Below are positions 43,098 to 50,939 of a stretch of DNA of 64,000 bases, in pieces. Each line of letters opens with the position of its first letter. Position 1 is the stretch's first letter. The DNA is from G963665495 sp963665495 (GTDB lineage: Bacteria; Desulfobacterota; Desulfovibrionia; Desulfovibrionales; Desulfovibrionaceae). The stretch covers positions 5,084,001 to 5,148,000 of the forward strand of contig OY762289.1 in NCBI GenBank assembly GCA_963665495.1, in the 5' to 3' direction. The notes under the pieces were generated by a model that was not told where the DNA came from, searched no databases, and saw nothing but the letters and a program-made list of their open reading frames with translations. A program made the translations under genes and the position numbers.

Positions 43098-44612
43098 ATG
43101 GAATCTGTAAACACGACAAAAGGCGAGAACTCTGCCCGTGTCTTTCCGGACGCGACACACAAGCAATTACGTATAGCAACCAGAAACTGCGGGTTCATCG
43201 ACCCTGAATCCATAGACGATTACATCGGCGTACGCGGGTATCAGGCCCTGGCGACCATCTTGCAGCTGTCTCCGACCGAGGCCATCGACATCATCAAGAA
43301 ATCCGGACTGCGCGGCCGCGGCGGCGGCGGTTTTCCCACGGGCGTCAAATGGGAGATCGCCAGCAGAAACGAGGCGGATCAGAAATACATGGTCTGCAAC
43401 GCGGACGAGGGCGATCCCGGCGCCTTCATGGATCGCGCGGTACTCGAAGGCGACCCGCACTCCGTGGTGGAAGCCATGGCCATCGGCGGTTATTCCATCG
43501 GCGCCAGCAAAGGGACCGTTTACATCCGCGCCGAATACCCGCTGGCCATCAAGCGTCTGAAAAAGGCCATGGACGCAGCCAGAGCGTACGGCCTGCTCGG
43601 GGAAAACATCCTGGGTTCGGGCTTTGATTTTGATATCGAGATAAAATACGGAGCCGGCGCGTTTGTTTGCGGCGAAGAAACAGCCCTGATCCGTTCCATG
43701 GAAGGGCAGCGCGGCGAACCCAAAACCAAGCCTCCGTTCCCGGCCCAATCCGGGTACTGGGGAAAGCCGACCATCGTCAACAATGTCGAAACCTACGCCA
43801 ACATCCCGGCCATCATCCTCAACGGCGCGGACTGGTTCGCTTCCATAGGAACGGAGAAGTCCAAAGGCACCAAAGTGTTCGCACTGGCCGGCAAGATCCG
43901 CAACACAGGACTTATCGAAGTGCCCATGGGCATCACTCTGGGCGAAGTCATCAACGAAATCGGCGGCGGCTGTCCGGGGGGCAAGAAGTTCAAGGCCGTG
44001 CAGACGGGCGGACCGTCGGGCGGCGCTTTGACCTCCCAGGACCTCGACGTTGCCATCGACTACGACAACCTGATCGCCAAGGGGTCCATGATGGGATCCG
44101 GCGGCATGGTGGTCATGGACGAAGACGACTGCATGGTCTCCATTGCCAAGTTCTTTCTGGACTTCACCATGGACGAGACCTGCGGCAAGTGCACTCCCTG
44201 CCGGATCGGTTCCAAGCGTTTGTACGAGATTCTGGAGCGGATCACCCTGGGCAAGGGCTGCATGGAAGACATCGACAAGCTCAAGGGGCTGGCTGCCGTC
44301 ATCAAAGACACCGCTTTGTGCGGACTGGGCCAGACCATGCCCAACCCCATTCTTTCGACTCTGGAAAACTACTGGGACGAGTACATCGCCCACGTGCAGG
44401 AAAAAAAGTGTCCTGCGGGCGTGTGTTCCGCACTGCTGACCTATTCCATAGATCCGAAAAAGTGTACGGGCTGCGGCCTCTGCTCGATGGTTTGTCCTGC
44501 GGGATGCATTACGGGCAGCAAAAAGGAACTCCACACCATTGACGCATCCCGGTGCATCAAATGCGGTTCCTGTTATGAGAAGTGCAAATTCGACGCCGTG
44601 GTCAAGAGCTAG
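43098..44612 (+). CDS. hndC: HndC, NuoF-like flavoprotein subunit with NAD(P)/FMN site
   Basis: 504 residues, AGGAGG before the ATG. The NuoF core has KKSGLRGRGGGGFPTGVKWE for nucleotide/FMN, CNADEGDPGAFMDRAVLEGD, GAGAYICGEE-type AGAFVCGEETALI, and a [4Fe-4S] site DETCGKCTPCRIGSKR with ALCGLGQ. The C-terminus adds two [4Fe-4S] ferredoxin motifs (CTGCGLCSMVCPAGC, CIKCGSCYEKCKFDAV), as in HndC/HydB. It is the flavin site where electrons split between pyridine nucleotide and ferredoxin in bifurcating enzymes. HndABCD was first called NADP-reducing and later characterised as an electron-bifurcating hydrogenase. Confidence 0.96.
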   Translation: MESVNTTKGENSARVFPDATHKQLRIATRNCGFIDPESIDDYIGVRGYQALATILQLSPTEAIDIIKKSGLRGRGGGGFPTGVKWEIASRNEADQKYMVCNADEGDPGAFMDRAVLEGDPHSVVEAMAIGGYSIGASKGTVYIRAEYPLAIKRLKKAMDAARAYGLLGENILGSGFDFDIEIKYGAGAFVCGEETALIRSMEGQRGEPKTKPPFPAQSGYWGKPTIVNNVETYANIPAIILNGADWFASIGTEKSKGTKVFALAGKIRNTGLIEVPMGITLGEVINEIGGGCPGGKKFKAVQTGGPSGGALTSQDLDVAIDYDNLIAKGSMMGSGGMVVMDEDDCMVSIAKFFLDFTMDETCGKCTPCRIGSKRLYEILERITLGKGCMEDIDKLKGLAAVIKDTALCGLGQTMPNPILSTLENYWDEYIAHVQEKKCPAGVCSALLTYSIDPKKCTGCGLCSMVCPAGCITGSKKELHTIDASRCIKCGSCYEKCKFDAVVKS

Positions 44613-44630
44613 GCAAGGAGGCAGCGCAAT

Positions 44631-46382
44631 ATGCTGACGATCACCATAGACGGAAAACAGACACAAGTACCCGAGGGTGCCATGATCCTTGATGCGGCGA
44701 AAAAGCTCGACATCGACATCCCCACCCTCTGCCATATGGATCTCGAGGCGCTTCATTTCAACAATCAGACCGCCTCCTGCCGGATCTGCGTCGTGGAAGT
44801 CGAGGGCCGGCGCAACCTGGCCCCCGCCTGCGCCACACCGGTCATGGACGGCATGAAAGTCAAAAGCAACACCCTGCGGGTTCTGAACGCTCGTCGCACG
44901 GTTCTGGAACTGCTCCTTTCGGACCACCCGAAGGATTGCCTGGTCTGCCACAAATCCGGCAATTGCGAGCTGCAGGATCTCGCCCACCGTTTCGGCATTC
45001 GTGAAACCCCGTATGAAGGCGAACAGTCGCGTTATCGTATAGACACCTCGCCGTCGATCATCAGGGACATGAACAAGTGCATCATGTGCCGCCGGTGCGA
45101 GACCATGTGCAACGAAGTTCAAACCTGCGGGGTGCTGTCAGGAGTCAATCGCGGCTTCAGCGCCGTTGTGGCTCCCGCCTTTGAAATGAACCTGGCCGAT
45201 ACGGTCTGCACCAACTGCGGCCAGTGCGTCGCGGTCTGCCCTGTTGGCGCCCTGGTGGAAAACGACCATACGGGCAAGGTGATTCAGGCTTTGGCCGATC
45301 CGGACAAGATAGTGGTGGTCCAGACCGCACCGGCCGTACGCGCGGCACTGGGAGAAGAGTTCGGCATGGCTCCCGGCACCAGCGTCACCGGCAAGATGGC
45401 CGCGGCTCTTCGCCGTCTGGGCTTTGATTACGTATTTGATACCGACTTCGCAGCCGACCTTACGATCATGGAGGAAGGATCCGAATTCCTGGACAGGCTG
45501 ACGCGCTTTCTGGAAGGCGATACCAGTGTCAGGCTGCCCATTCTGACCTCCTGTTGTCCCGCCTGGGTCAAGTTCTTCGAGCATCATTTTTCGGATATGC
45601 TCGATGTCCCGTCCACAGCAAAATCCCCGCAGCAGATGTTCGGCGCCATCGCCAAGTCCTACTTTGCCGAACAGTTACAGATTCCCAGGGAAAAGATGGT
45701 CGTGGTTTCGATCATGCCCTGCCTGGCGAAGAAGTACGAATGCGCCAGGCCCGAGTTTTCCGTCGACGGCAACCCCGATGTGGATATTTCCATCTCCACT
45801 CGCGAACTCGGCCATTTGATCAAATCCATGAACATCGATTTCGTCTCCCTCCCGGATGAAGACTTCGACCCGCCTCTGGGCGAGTCCACGGGTGCGGCGC
45901 CCATTTTCGGCGTCACGGGAGGCGTGCTCGAAGCGGCGCTGCGTACCGCCTATGAACTGGCCACCGGCGAAACCCTGCCCTCGGTTGATTTTCAGGCCGT
46001 ACGCGGCATCGAGGGATTACGGACCGCCGAGATCCAGGTCGGCGAGAATACCCTGAAGGTGGGTATAGCGCACAGCCTGGGCAACGCCAGAAAGCTTCTT
46101 GAAAAGGTCCGCTCCGGTGAGGAGCAGTTCCACGCCATCGAAATCATGGCCTGCCCTGGAGGCTGTGTCGGCGGCGGCGGTCAGCCCTATCACCATGGCG
46201 ACCAGGAAATCATCAAGAAGCGGACGCAATGCCTCTATGAAGAGGACGCGGGCAAACCGATCCGCAAGTCCCACGAAAATCCGTACATTATCGAGCTGTA
46301 TGAAAAGTATCTGGGTAAGCCGCTGGGCGAAAAGCCGCATAAGCTTCTGCATACCCATTACTTCAAGCGCCAGACTTTGTAA
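44631..46382 (+). CDS. hndD: HndD, catalytic [FeFe]-hydrogenase subunit
   Basis: 583 residues with AAGGAGG before the ATG. Domains in order: plant-type [2Fe-2S] ferredoxin (TASCRICVVEVEG, CATPV), His-Cys3 [4Fe-4S] site (HPKDCLVCHKSGNCELQ), two [4Fe-4S] motifs (CIMCRRCETMC, CTNCGQCVAVCP) and the H-cluster domain. The three H-cluster signatures are intact: TSCCPAWVKFFE, MPCLAKKYECARPE and EIMACPGGCVGGGGQP. A C-terminal small-subunit-like tail (IELYEKYLGKPLGEKPHKLL) is present. It makes or oxidises H2 in the cytoplasm. Maturases HydEFG are not in the window; hypDE at the right edge serve [NiFe] enzymes instead. Confidence 0.97.
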   Translation: MLTITIDGKQTQVPEGAMILDAAKKLDIDIPTLCHMDLEALHFNNQTASCRICVVEVEGRRNLAPACATPVMDGMKVKSNTLRVLNARRTVLELLLSDHPKDCLVCHKSGNCELQDLAHRFGIRETPYEGEQSRYRIDTSPSIIRDMNKCIMCRRCETMCNEVQTCGVLSGVNRGFSAVVAPAFEMNLADTVCTNCGQCVAVCPVGALVENDHTGKVIQALADPDKIVVVQTAPAVRAALGEEFGMAPGTSVTGKMAAALRRLGFDYVFDTDFAADLTIMEEGSEFLDRLTRFLEGDTSVRLPILTSCCPAWVKFFEHHFSDMLDVPSTAKSPQQMFGAIAKSYFAEQLQIPREKMVVVSIMPCLAKKYECARPEFSVDGNPDVDISISTRELGHLIKSMNIDFVSLPDEDFDPPLGESTGAAPIFGVTGGVLEAALRTAYELATGETLPSVDFQAVRGIEGLRTAEIQVGENTLKVGIAHSLGNARKLLEKVRSGEEQFHAIEIMACPGGCVGGGGQPYHHGDQEIIKKRTQCLYEEDAGKPIRKSHENPYIIELYEKYLGKPLGEKPHKLLHTHYFKRQTL

Positions 46383-46398
46383 TTGAAGCAGTGCTGAT

Positions 46399-46432
46399 CC
46401 GGCCGGGACGGATGCAAAACCGCCCCGGCCGG
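46399..46432 (+). terminator. GC-rich stem-loop after hndD
   Basis: CCGGCCGGGACGG (46399-46411) pairs with CCGCCCCGGCCGG (46420-46432) with one mismatch, 17 bases after the hndD stop. No T run follows at once, so it may stabilise or weakly terminate the hnd mRNA. Confidence 0.6.
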
Positions 46433-46496
46433 TCACAAAAGGGAAAAAATTTTGAATAAAAAACCTATTATCAGATGGGAAATATCATAGTTTCAA

Positions 46497-46752
46497 CGGG
46501 TCCTGAGATTGGCCGGCCGGGATGAGGCATGGGTTGTTCCGGTCGGCCATGACCAGCGGTTCGTGTGATAATCAGGCAGAAATTTGTAGCGGGTCCCTGA
46601 GGTAGGCCGGTCGGAATGGAATATGGGGCCATTCCGGCCGGCCAAATAAAAAAAGAGTCACACAGATATAATAGCGAAACAACAAGGATGCATTTTGTAA
46701 CGGGTCCTTTGGAAGAGATCGGCCGGGATTGGTATGGGCTTCCCGGCCGATC
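46497..46752. repeat. Three tandem repeats, each CGGGTCC plus strong hairpin
   Basis: CGGGTCC occurs at 46497, 46590 and 46701, the last two preceded by TTGTA(A/G). Each is followed by a stem: GGCCGGCCGGGA with TTCCGGTCGGCC (46511-46548), GGCCGGTCGGAATGG with CCATTCCGGCCGGCC (46605-46643), and GATCGGCCGGGA with TCCCGGCCGATC (46717-46752). Only the third is followed by a T-rich tail. The stems differ in sequence but stay paired. Function unknown; tandem small RNAs or mRNA-end structures are possible. Confidence 0.7.
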
Positions 46753-46812
46753 TTGCTTTTCCGGGAACGTACCCTTCAATTCATTACACCGCAGGATCTG
46801 CGAAGGATATGC

Positions 46813-48258
46813 TCAGAAAGTGAATCCGTTCTGGAAGACTTCAAGGCAGGCGTCCGCCACATCCGGATCATAGCGGGTGCCTTTGAAGCGGACGATTTCG
46901 TCCAGGGCCATATTGATGCCCAGGGCGGCTCGATAGGGCCGGTGCGAGGACATGGCCTCCACAACGTCTGAGACCATCAGTATCCGGGCTTCCAAAAGCA
47001 CTTCGTCTCCACTGAGGCTGCGCGGGTATCCGGTCCCGTCTATCCGCTCGTGATGCTGAAAAACGATTTCAGCCACGGGCCAGGGAAACGTGATGGGATG
47101 CAGGATTTCATAGCCCACTTCGCTGTGGGTTTTCATGATGCTCATTTCAATATTGGTAAGCATTCCGGGCTTGGATAAAATTTCGGCGGGCACGTAGATT
47201 TTTCCGATGTCGTGCAACAGGGATGCAACCCGCAGCCCTTCGATGGTGTCGGAGGGTAGGTGCATGTGTTCACCGATGGCGCCGGCAAGCTGGGTGACGC
47301 GCTGTTGGTGCCCCGCGGTGTACGGATCGCGTTTTTCGGCCGTACGGGCCAGTGCGGAAACGGTTTCTTCAAAGGTACGGCGCAGATCCGAAACGCTCTG
47401 CTGTAAGCGCAGTTCGGCCACTTTGGTGCTTGTGATGTTGCGGATCACGAGCACCACGCCCACGACCTTGTCCGCATCGTTATGAATGGCTGCCACGGAA
47501 AGATCCACGGGTATGGCCATGCCGTGCGTTCCATACAGTACGGCCTCCTGCTTCAGCGACTGTCCGCCCTGGAGGCGCAAGGCCTGACGCACGAATTCCA
47601 TGGTGTTGGGCGTGCCGGAAACGCCCGAAAGCTCAACCGCGTCCATGATTCGCATGCCCATTGCTGTGTCCGCCTGTATGCCGAGCAGCCGTTCGGCGTA
47701 TTGGTTGATGTAGCGGATGCAGCCCTGGCTGTCCGTGGATACCACGGCTTCGCCCAGATTTTTGAGGGTGGTGGCCTGCCAGCGTTCCCGGTCGCGCGCA
47801 GCCAGATCCATCCGGTGCTTGTAGAGGGCCATTTCTATGCAGGTTTGCAGTTCGCGGTCCTGAAAGGGTTTGAGCACGTAGCCGAAAGGTTCGGTTCGTT
47901 TGGCGCGTTCGATGGTCTCCGGGTCCGTGTGCCCCGTGAGGTAGATGATGGGGATTTTCTTCTTTTCCAGGATTGTGTTTGCGGCATCGATGCCGTCCAT
48001 GGGACCGTCGAGCAGAATATCCATGAGTATCAGCTCAATGGGCTGGTCGAGGCCGATACTCACGGCTTCTTCGCCCGAGGAGGCCATGACCAGATTCGAG
48101 TAGCCGAGTTTTTCCAGGCGGCGGCGTATCTCCACGCACAACAAGCGTTCGTCTTCGACCACCAGCAAGCGGGGATCCGTGTCGGATTCCGCGTTTTTGG
48201 AGGAAAAAAATCCCGTGTCTGACGAATGCCGGACAGACTTGGCTTGCTCAATGGTCAT
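46813..48258 (-). CDS. Response regulator with PAS and HD-GYP output domain
   Basis: 481 residues from the ATG at 48258; the open frame continues upstream but overlaps the next gene. A receiver domain (RLLVVEDERLLCVEIRRRLE, phospho-Asp80 in ELILMDILLDG, LTGHTD, VLKPF) is followed by a PAS domain (~170-290, VVSTDSQGCIRYINQYAERL) and an HD-GYP domain (~315-475) with VASLLHDIGKIYVP, HHERIDGTGYPRSL and VSDVVEAMSSHRPYR. HD-GYP proteins hydrolyse cyclic di-GMP. Its start overlaps the stop of the TIGR01777 oxidoreductase gene (ATGA), so both are coupled. No partner kinase is next to it. Confidence 0.92.
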   Translation of the reverse strand: MTIEQAKSVRHSSDTGFFSSKNAESDTDPRLLVVEDERLLCVEIRRRLEKLGYSNLVMASSGEEAVSIGLDQPIELILMDILLDGPMDGIDAANTILEKKKIPIIYLTGHTDPETIERAKRTEPFGYVLKPFQDRELQTCIEMALYKHRMDLAARDRERWQATTLKNLGEAVVSTDSQGCIRYINQYAERLLGIQADTAMGMRIMDAVELSGVSGTPNTMEFVRQALRLQGGQSLKQEAVLYGTHGMAIPVDLSVAAIHNDADKVVGVVLVIRNITSTKVAELRLQQSVSDLRRTFEETVSALARTAEKRDPYTAGHQQRVTQLAGAIGEHMHLPSDTIEGLRVASLLHDIGKIYVPAEILSKPGMLTNIEMSIMKTHSEVGYEILHPITFPWPVAEIVFQHHERIDGTGYPRSLSGDEVLLEARILMVSDVVEAMSSHRPYRAALGINMALDEIVRFKGTRYDPDVADACLEVFQNGFTF

Positions 48259-49181
48259 AACAGATCCCGTAAGGCTTGATCGATGTTCGGAAAGGCAAAG
48301 GTGTAGCCGCTTTCGAGCAGCCGTTGGCAGGACACACGCTGTCCGGAGAGCAGCAGTTCGTCCGCCATGCGTCCGAGAACCATCCGCAACGCGTAAGACG
48401 GCGTGGGAAACAGGGAAGGGCGCCCCATGGCCCGGCCTATGGCTCTGGCCAGCTGTTTCATGGTTACCGGCTCCGGAGCCGTGAGGTTGTAGGCTCCATT
48501 GGCCGAATCCGTTTGCAGCAAATGAACGATAGCCCCGACCTCGTCTTTGATGTGAATCCAGGAAACCCACTGTTTGCCGCTTCCGAGGGTACCCCCGACG
48601 AAAAATTTGAAAGGAGTCAGCATCTTGGGCAGCGCGCCGCCATTGCGCCCCAACACCACGCCCGTACGCAGCAGAACGTGGCGTACGCCCTGGGAGGCCA
48701 CTTCCGCCGTGCTGTTTTCCCAGGCCGTGGCGGTTTCCGCCAGAAAGCTGGAGTCCGCGGGTTTGCTGTCTTCCGTCAGGACTTCGTCCTCGTGCAGGCC
48801 GTAAAAACCTATGGCCGAAGCTTGCAGCAATACGCCAGGGCGCTTGTTTGCTTCCCGGAACGCCTGGCAAACAGCCTCCCCGGCATGCATGCGGCTTTCC
48901 AGGATTCGTTTTTTCTGGTCAGGGGACCAGCGTTTGGCCGCGATATTTTCTCCCGCCAGGTTGATTACGGCATCCGCGTTTTCCAGTTCCCGGCCCCAGC
49001 CTGCGGAGGTCTTGCCATCCCAGCCGGCAAACTGCAGCTGGGTGTTGGCGTACTCCACAAAGCGCCGGGCCGCGCGTTTCGGGTTGCGCCCAACGACAAC
49101 CACCTGATGGCCGGAGTCAAGGAGCGTGGTGGTGAGCAAGCGGCCGATAAAGCCTGTTCCTCCGAGAATGATGGTTTTCAT
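48255..49181 (-). CDS. TIGR01777-family SDR oxidoreductase
   Basis: 308 residues from the ATG at 49181 (GGGAG upstream). An epimerase-type short-chain dehydrogenase fold with the nucleotide motif ILGGTGFIGRLL at the N-terminus and the family features VINLAGENIAAKRWS, ASAIGFYG, LRTGVVLGRNGGALPKM, WVSWIHIKDEVGAI and GAYNLTAPEPVT. The family includes E. coli YfcH; the reaction is unknown. It overlaps the HD-GYP response regulator gene by four bases, an odd pairing of a metabolic-type enzyme with c-di-GMP signalling. Confidence 0.9.
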   Translation of the reverse strand: MKTIILGGTGFIGRLLTTTLLDSGHQVVVVGRNPKRAARRFVEYANTQLQFAGWDGKTSAGWGRELENADAVINLAGENIAAKRWSPDQKKRILESRMHAGEAVCQAFREANKRPGVLLQASAIGFYGLHEDEVLTEDSKPADSSFLAETATAWENSTAEVASQGVRHVLLRTGVVLGRNGGALPKMLTPFKFFVGGTLGSGKQWVSWIHIKDEVGAIVHLLQTDSANGAYNLTAPEPVTMKQLARAIGRAMGRPSLFPTPSYALRMVLGRMADELLLSGQRVSCQRLLESGYTFAFPNIDQALRDLL

Positions 49182-49497
49182 GGCGTCTCCCTTCAGGTGA
49201 GTTAACACTATCGTTAAAATACCCCATTCAGTTATGCACAGCAACATGACAGAAAAATTTTCATGGCAATTTTTGAAAACGCACACAACGGACAGGCGTA
49301 ATTAAGTCCTTAAATTTCTTACGAGCACGGCTTTGGGCAGGGAGCGACAGAATAAAATCTCCAGGAAAAATAACGCCGCGCATTCAGAAAAAAACGAGGA
49401 GCCCGGGGTGAAACCGGGATTAAATAATTGTCTCCCGAGCGCGAACAGGCTATAGGATTGCTTTCATCGCCAACCACATGGAGCAAAGGAGTCATAG
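49182..49497. other. Intergenic region upstream of the SLOG gene
   Basis: 316 bases between divergent genes. A small stem CCCGG/CCGGG (49402-49406 and 49414-49418) lies in the probable leader of the SLOG gene; no known riboswitch consensus is matched. Nothing else supported. Confidence 0.4.
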
Positions 49498-50052
49498 ATG
49501 CGCGATCCCAAGGTGTTCACTCTGTTCAGCGGCGGAGCCAAAGGTGCGGAAGCTGTTTTTGGCGAAATGGCCGAAAAGTACGGCGTGCAGGAAGTCAATT
49601 TCACATTTGAAGGGCATGAATCTCTCCGGACTCGCGGATTACGCAGCCTTACCTTTGAAGAACTTGCCAAAAAGGATGTCAGTCTTACTTATGTCAGCAG
49701 ATTGCTGCATCGCAAGTTCACCAACGCCCCTTTGATGCGGCGTATTTTACAGAGCGTCATGTACCAGGTCGACAGCGGTGTTGAGATTTTTGTCATCGGC
49801 GCCATTCAGGCCGACGACACCGTCAGAGGGGGCACCGGCTGGGGGGCAGAGTTTGCAAAAATCTGCAACAAAGCTTTGTATGTTTTTGATCAAAGCAAGG
49901 ACTGCTGGTTCAAATGGACCCAGGATTTTTGGGAAAAGCAGGAAACTCCTGTGATCACCCATTATCATTTCACGGGCACGGGCACGCGTTTTCTGGAAGA
50001 AAACGGCAAAAAAGCCATTGCCGACTTGTTTGCCCGTAGCTTTGACAATTAA
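49498..50052 (+). CDS. SLOG-family nucleotide-binding protein
   Basis: 184 residues with AAAGGAG before the ATG. A Rossmann-like fold: FTLFSGGAKGAEAVFGEMAE at the N-terminus, then a Lys/Arg-rich middle, then VEIFVIGAIQADDTVRGGTG and WGAEFAKICNKALYVFDQ. The Ser-Gly-Gly start, the later Gly-Gly-Thr-Gly-Trp motif and the helix after it are the marks of SLOG (LOG/YpsA-like) domains, which bind nucleotides or their derivatives. The end VITHYHFTGTGTRFLEENGK fits the last strand. Function unknown. The cyclophilin gene starts 33 bases after it, suggesting one transcript. Confidence 0.75.
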   Translation: MRDPKVFTLFSGGAKGAEAVFGEMAEKYGVQEVNFTFEGHESLRTRGLRSLTFEELAKKDVSLTYVSRLLHRKFTNAPLMRRILQSVMYQVDSGVEIFVIGAIQADDTVRGGTGWGAEFAKICNKALYVFDQSKDCWFKWTQDFWEKQETPVITHYHFTGTGTRFLEENGKKAIADLFARSFDN

Positions 50053-50085
50053 CCCATCTCAATGAAGGGAAGGAGTTTTTCCACA

Positions 50086-50685
50086 ATGATGATTACCCAG
50101 TTCGTCTGTATCGGGCTCGTATGCGCAACCCTGTTGACCATACACTGCGTTCTGCCTGCCAAGGTCAATGCCGAGGAAGGCGCCAATCCCGTTGCCAGGC
50201 TGGAAACCACCAAGGGAACGATCGACATCGAGCTGTATCCGGACAAAGCTCCGGACACCGTCAATAACTTCATCACTTATGTCAAAGATGGATTTTATGA
50301 CGGTACCATTTTCCATCGCGTCATTAATGGTTTCATGATCCAGGGCGGCGGCATGGACAAGGACATGAATGAGAAAACCACGCGCGAGCCCATCAAAAAC
50401 GAAGCGGACAACGGCCTGAAAAATGAGACGTACACCATTGCCATGGCCCGGACCATGGATCCGCATTCGGCCAGTTCCCAGTTTTTCATCAATGTGAATG
50501 ACAATTACGCCCTGGATTTCACCGCGCCCACGCCTCGCGGCTGGGGATACGCTGTTTTCGGCAAAGTCATCGCCGGACAGGATGTGGTGGACGCCATCAA
50601 GGCCGTGGCCACCGGCACCAGAGGCTTTCATGAAAACGTACCCACCGAGCCCATCATCATCACCAAAGCGGAAATGATTAAATAA
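50086..50685 (+). CDS. Cyclophilin-type peptidyl-prolyl cis-trans isomerase, exported
   Basis: 199 residues from the ATG at 50086 (AAGGAG ten bases upstream; an ATG at 50062 is in frame and overlaps the ribosome site). An N-terminal signal or anchor (FVCIGLVCATLLTIHCVL) ends near KVNAEEG, so the enzyme works in the periplasm. Cyclophilin motifs: VARLETTKGTIDIELYPDKA, TIFHRVINGFMIQGGGMD, IAMARTMDPHSASSQFFINV and GWGYAVFGKVI. PpiA-like foldase. A strong terminator follows at 50713-50746. Confidence 0.95.
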   Translation: MMITQFVCIGLVCATLLTIHCVLPAKVNAEEGANPVARLETTKGTIDIELYPDKAPDTVNNFITYVKDGFYDGTIFHRVINGFMIQGGGMDKDMNEKTTREPIKNEADNGLKNETYTIAMARTMDPHSASSQFFINVNDNYALDFTAPTPRGWGYAVFGKVIAGQDVVDAIKAVATGTRGFHENVPTEPIIITKAEMIK

Positions 50686-50712
50686 GGCTTCGGTACCCAT
50701 ACGCAGCAAATA

Positions 50713-50746
50713 CCGGGTGCGCCGCATGGCGTGCCCGGTTTTTTTT
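50713..50746 (+). terminator. Rho-independent terminator after the cyclophilin gene
   Basis: CCGGGTGCGCC (50713-50723) pairs with GGCGTGCCCGG (50728-50738), with two wobble pairs and loop GCAT, followed by eight T. A second stem GCTCCTTT/AAAGGAGC follows about 15 bases later. Confidence 0.9.
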
Positions 50747-50939
50747 GGGCGCTGAAAAGGCTCCTTTCCCTGAAAAGGAGCGGTGGTAACGACGCGCGCA
50801 CTTCTTATTCGGGTTGCACACCCCAGGCTTTATTTATTTCGTCCCGTTGGGGTTTGAAGAAAAGAACAGCTCGCAACTCGTCTTCTTGTTGCCTATTGCT
50901 TTGAAATAAAGAGAGAATTTCAGATTCTGCCAATTGGAA

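Noticed and set aside
43167..45122. A 651-codon minus-strand frame opposite hndC and hndD
   Set aside because: It lies fully antisense to two certain genes and has low-complexity composition.
48259..48870. N-terminal extension of the HD-GYP response regulator frame
   Set aside because: It overlaps the oxidoreductase gene on the same strand in another frame and is Arg/Gly-rich; the ATG at 48258 in the ATGA overlap is the natural start.
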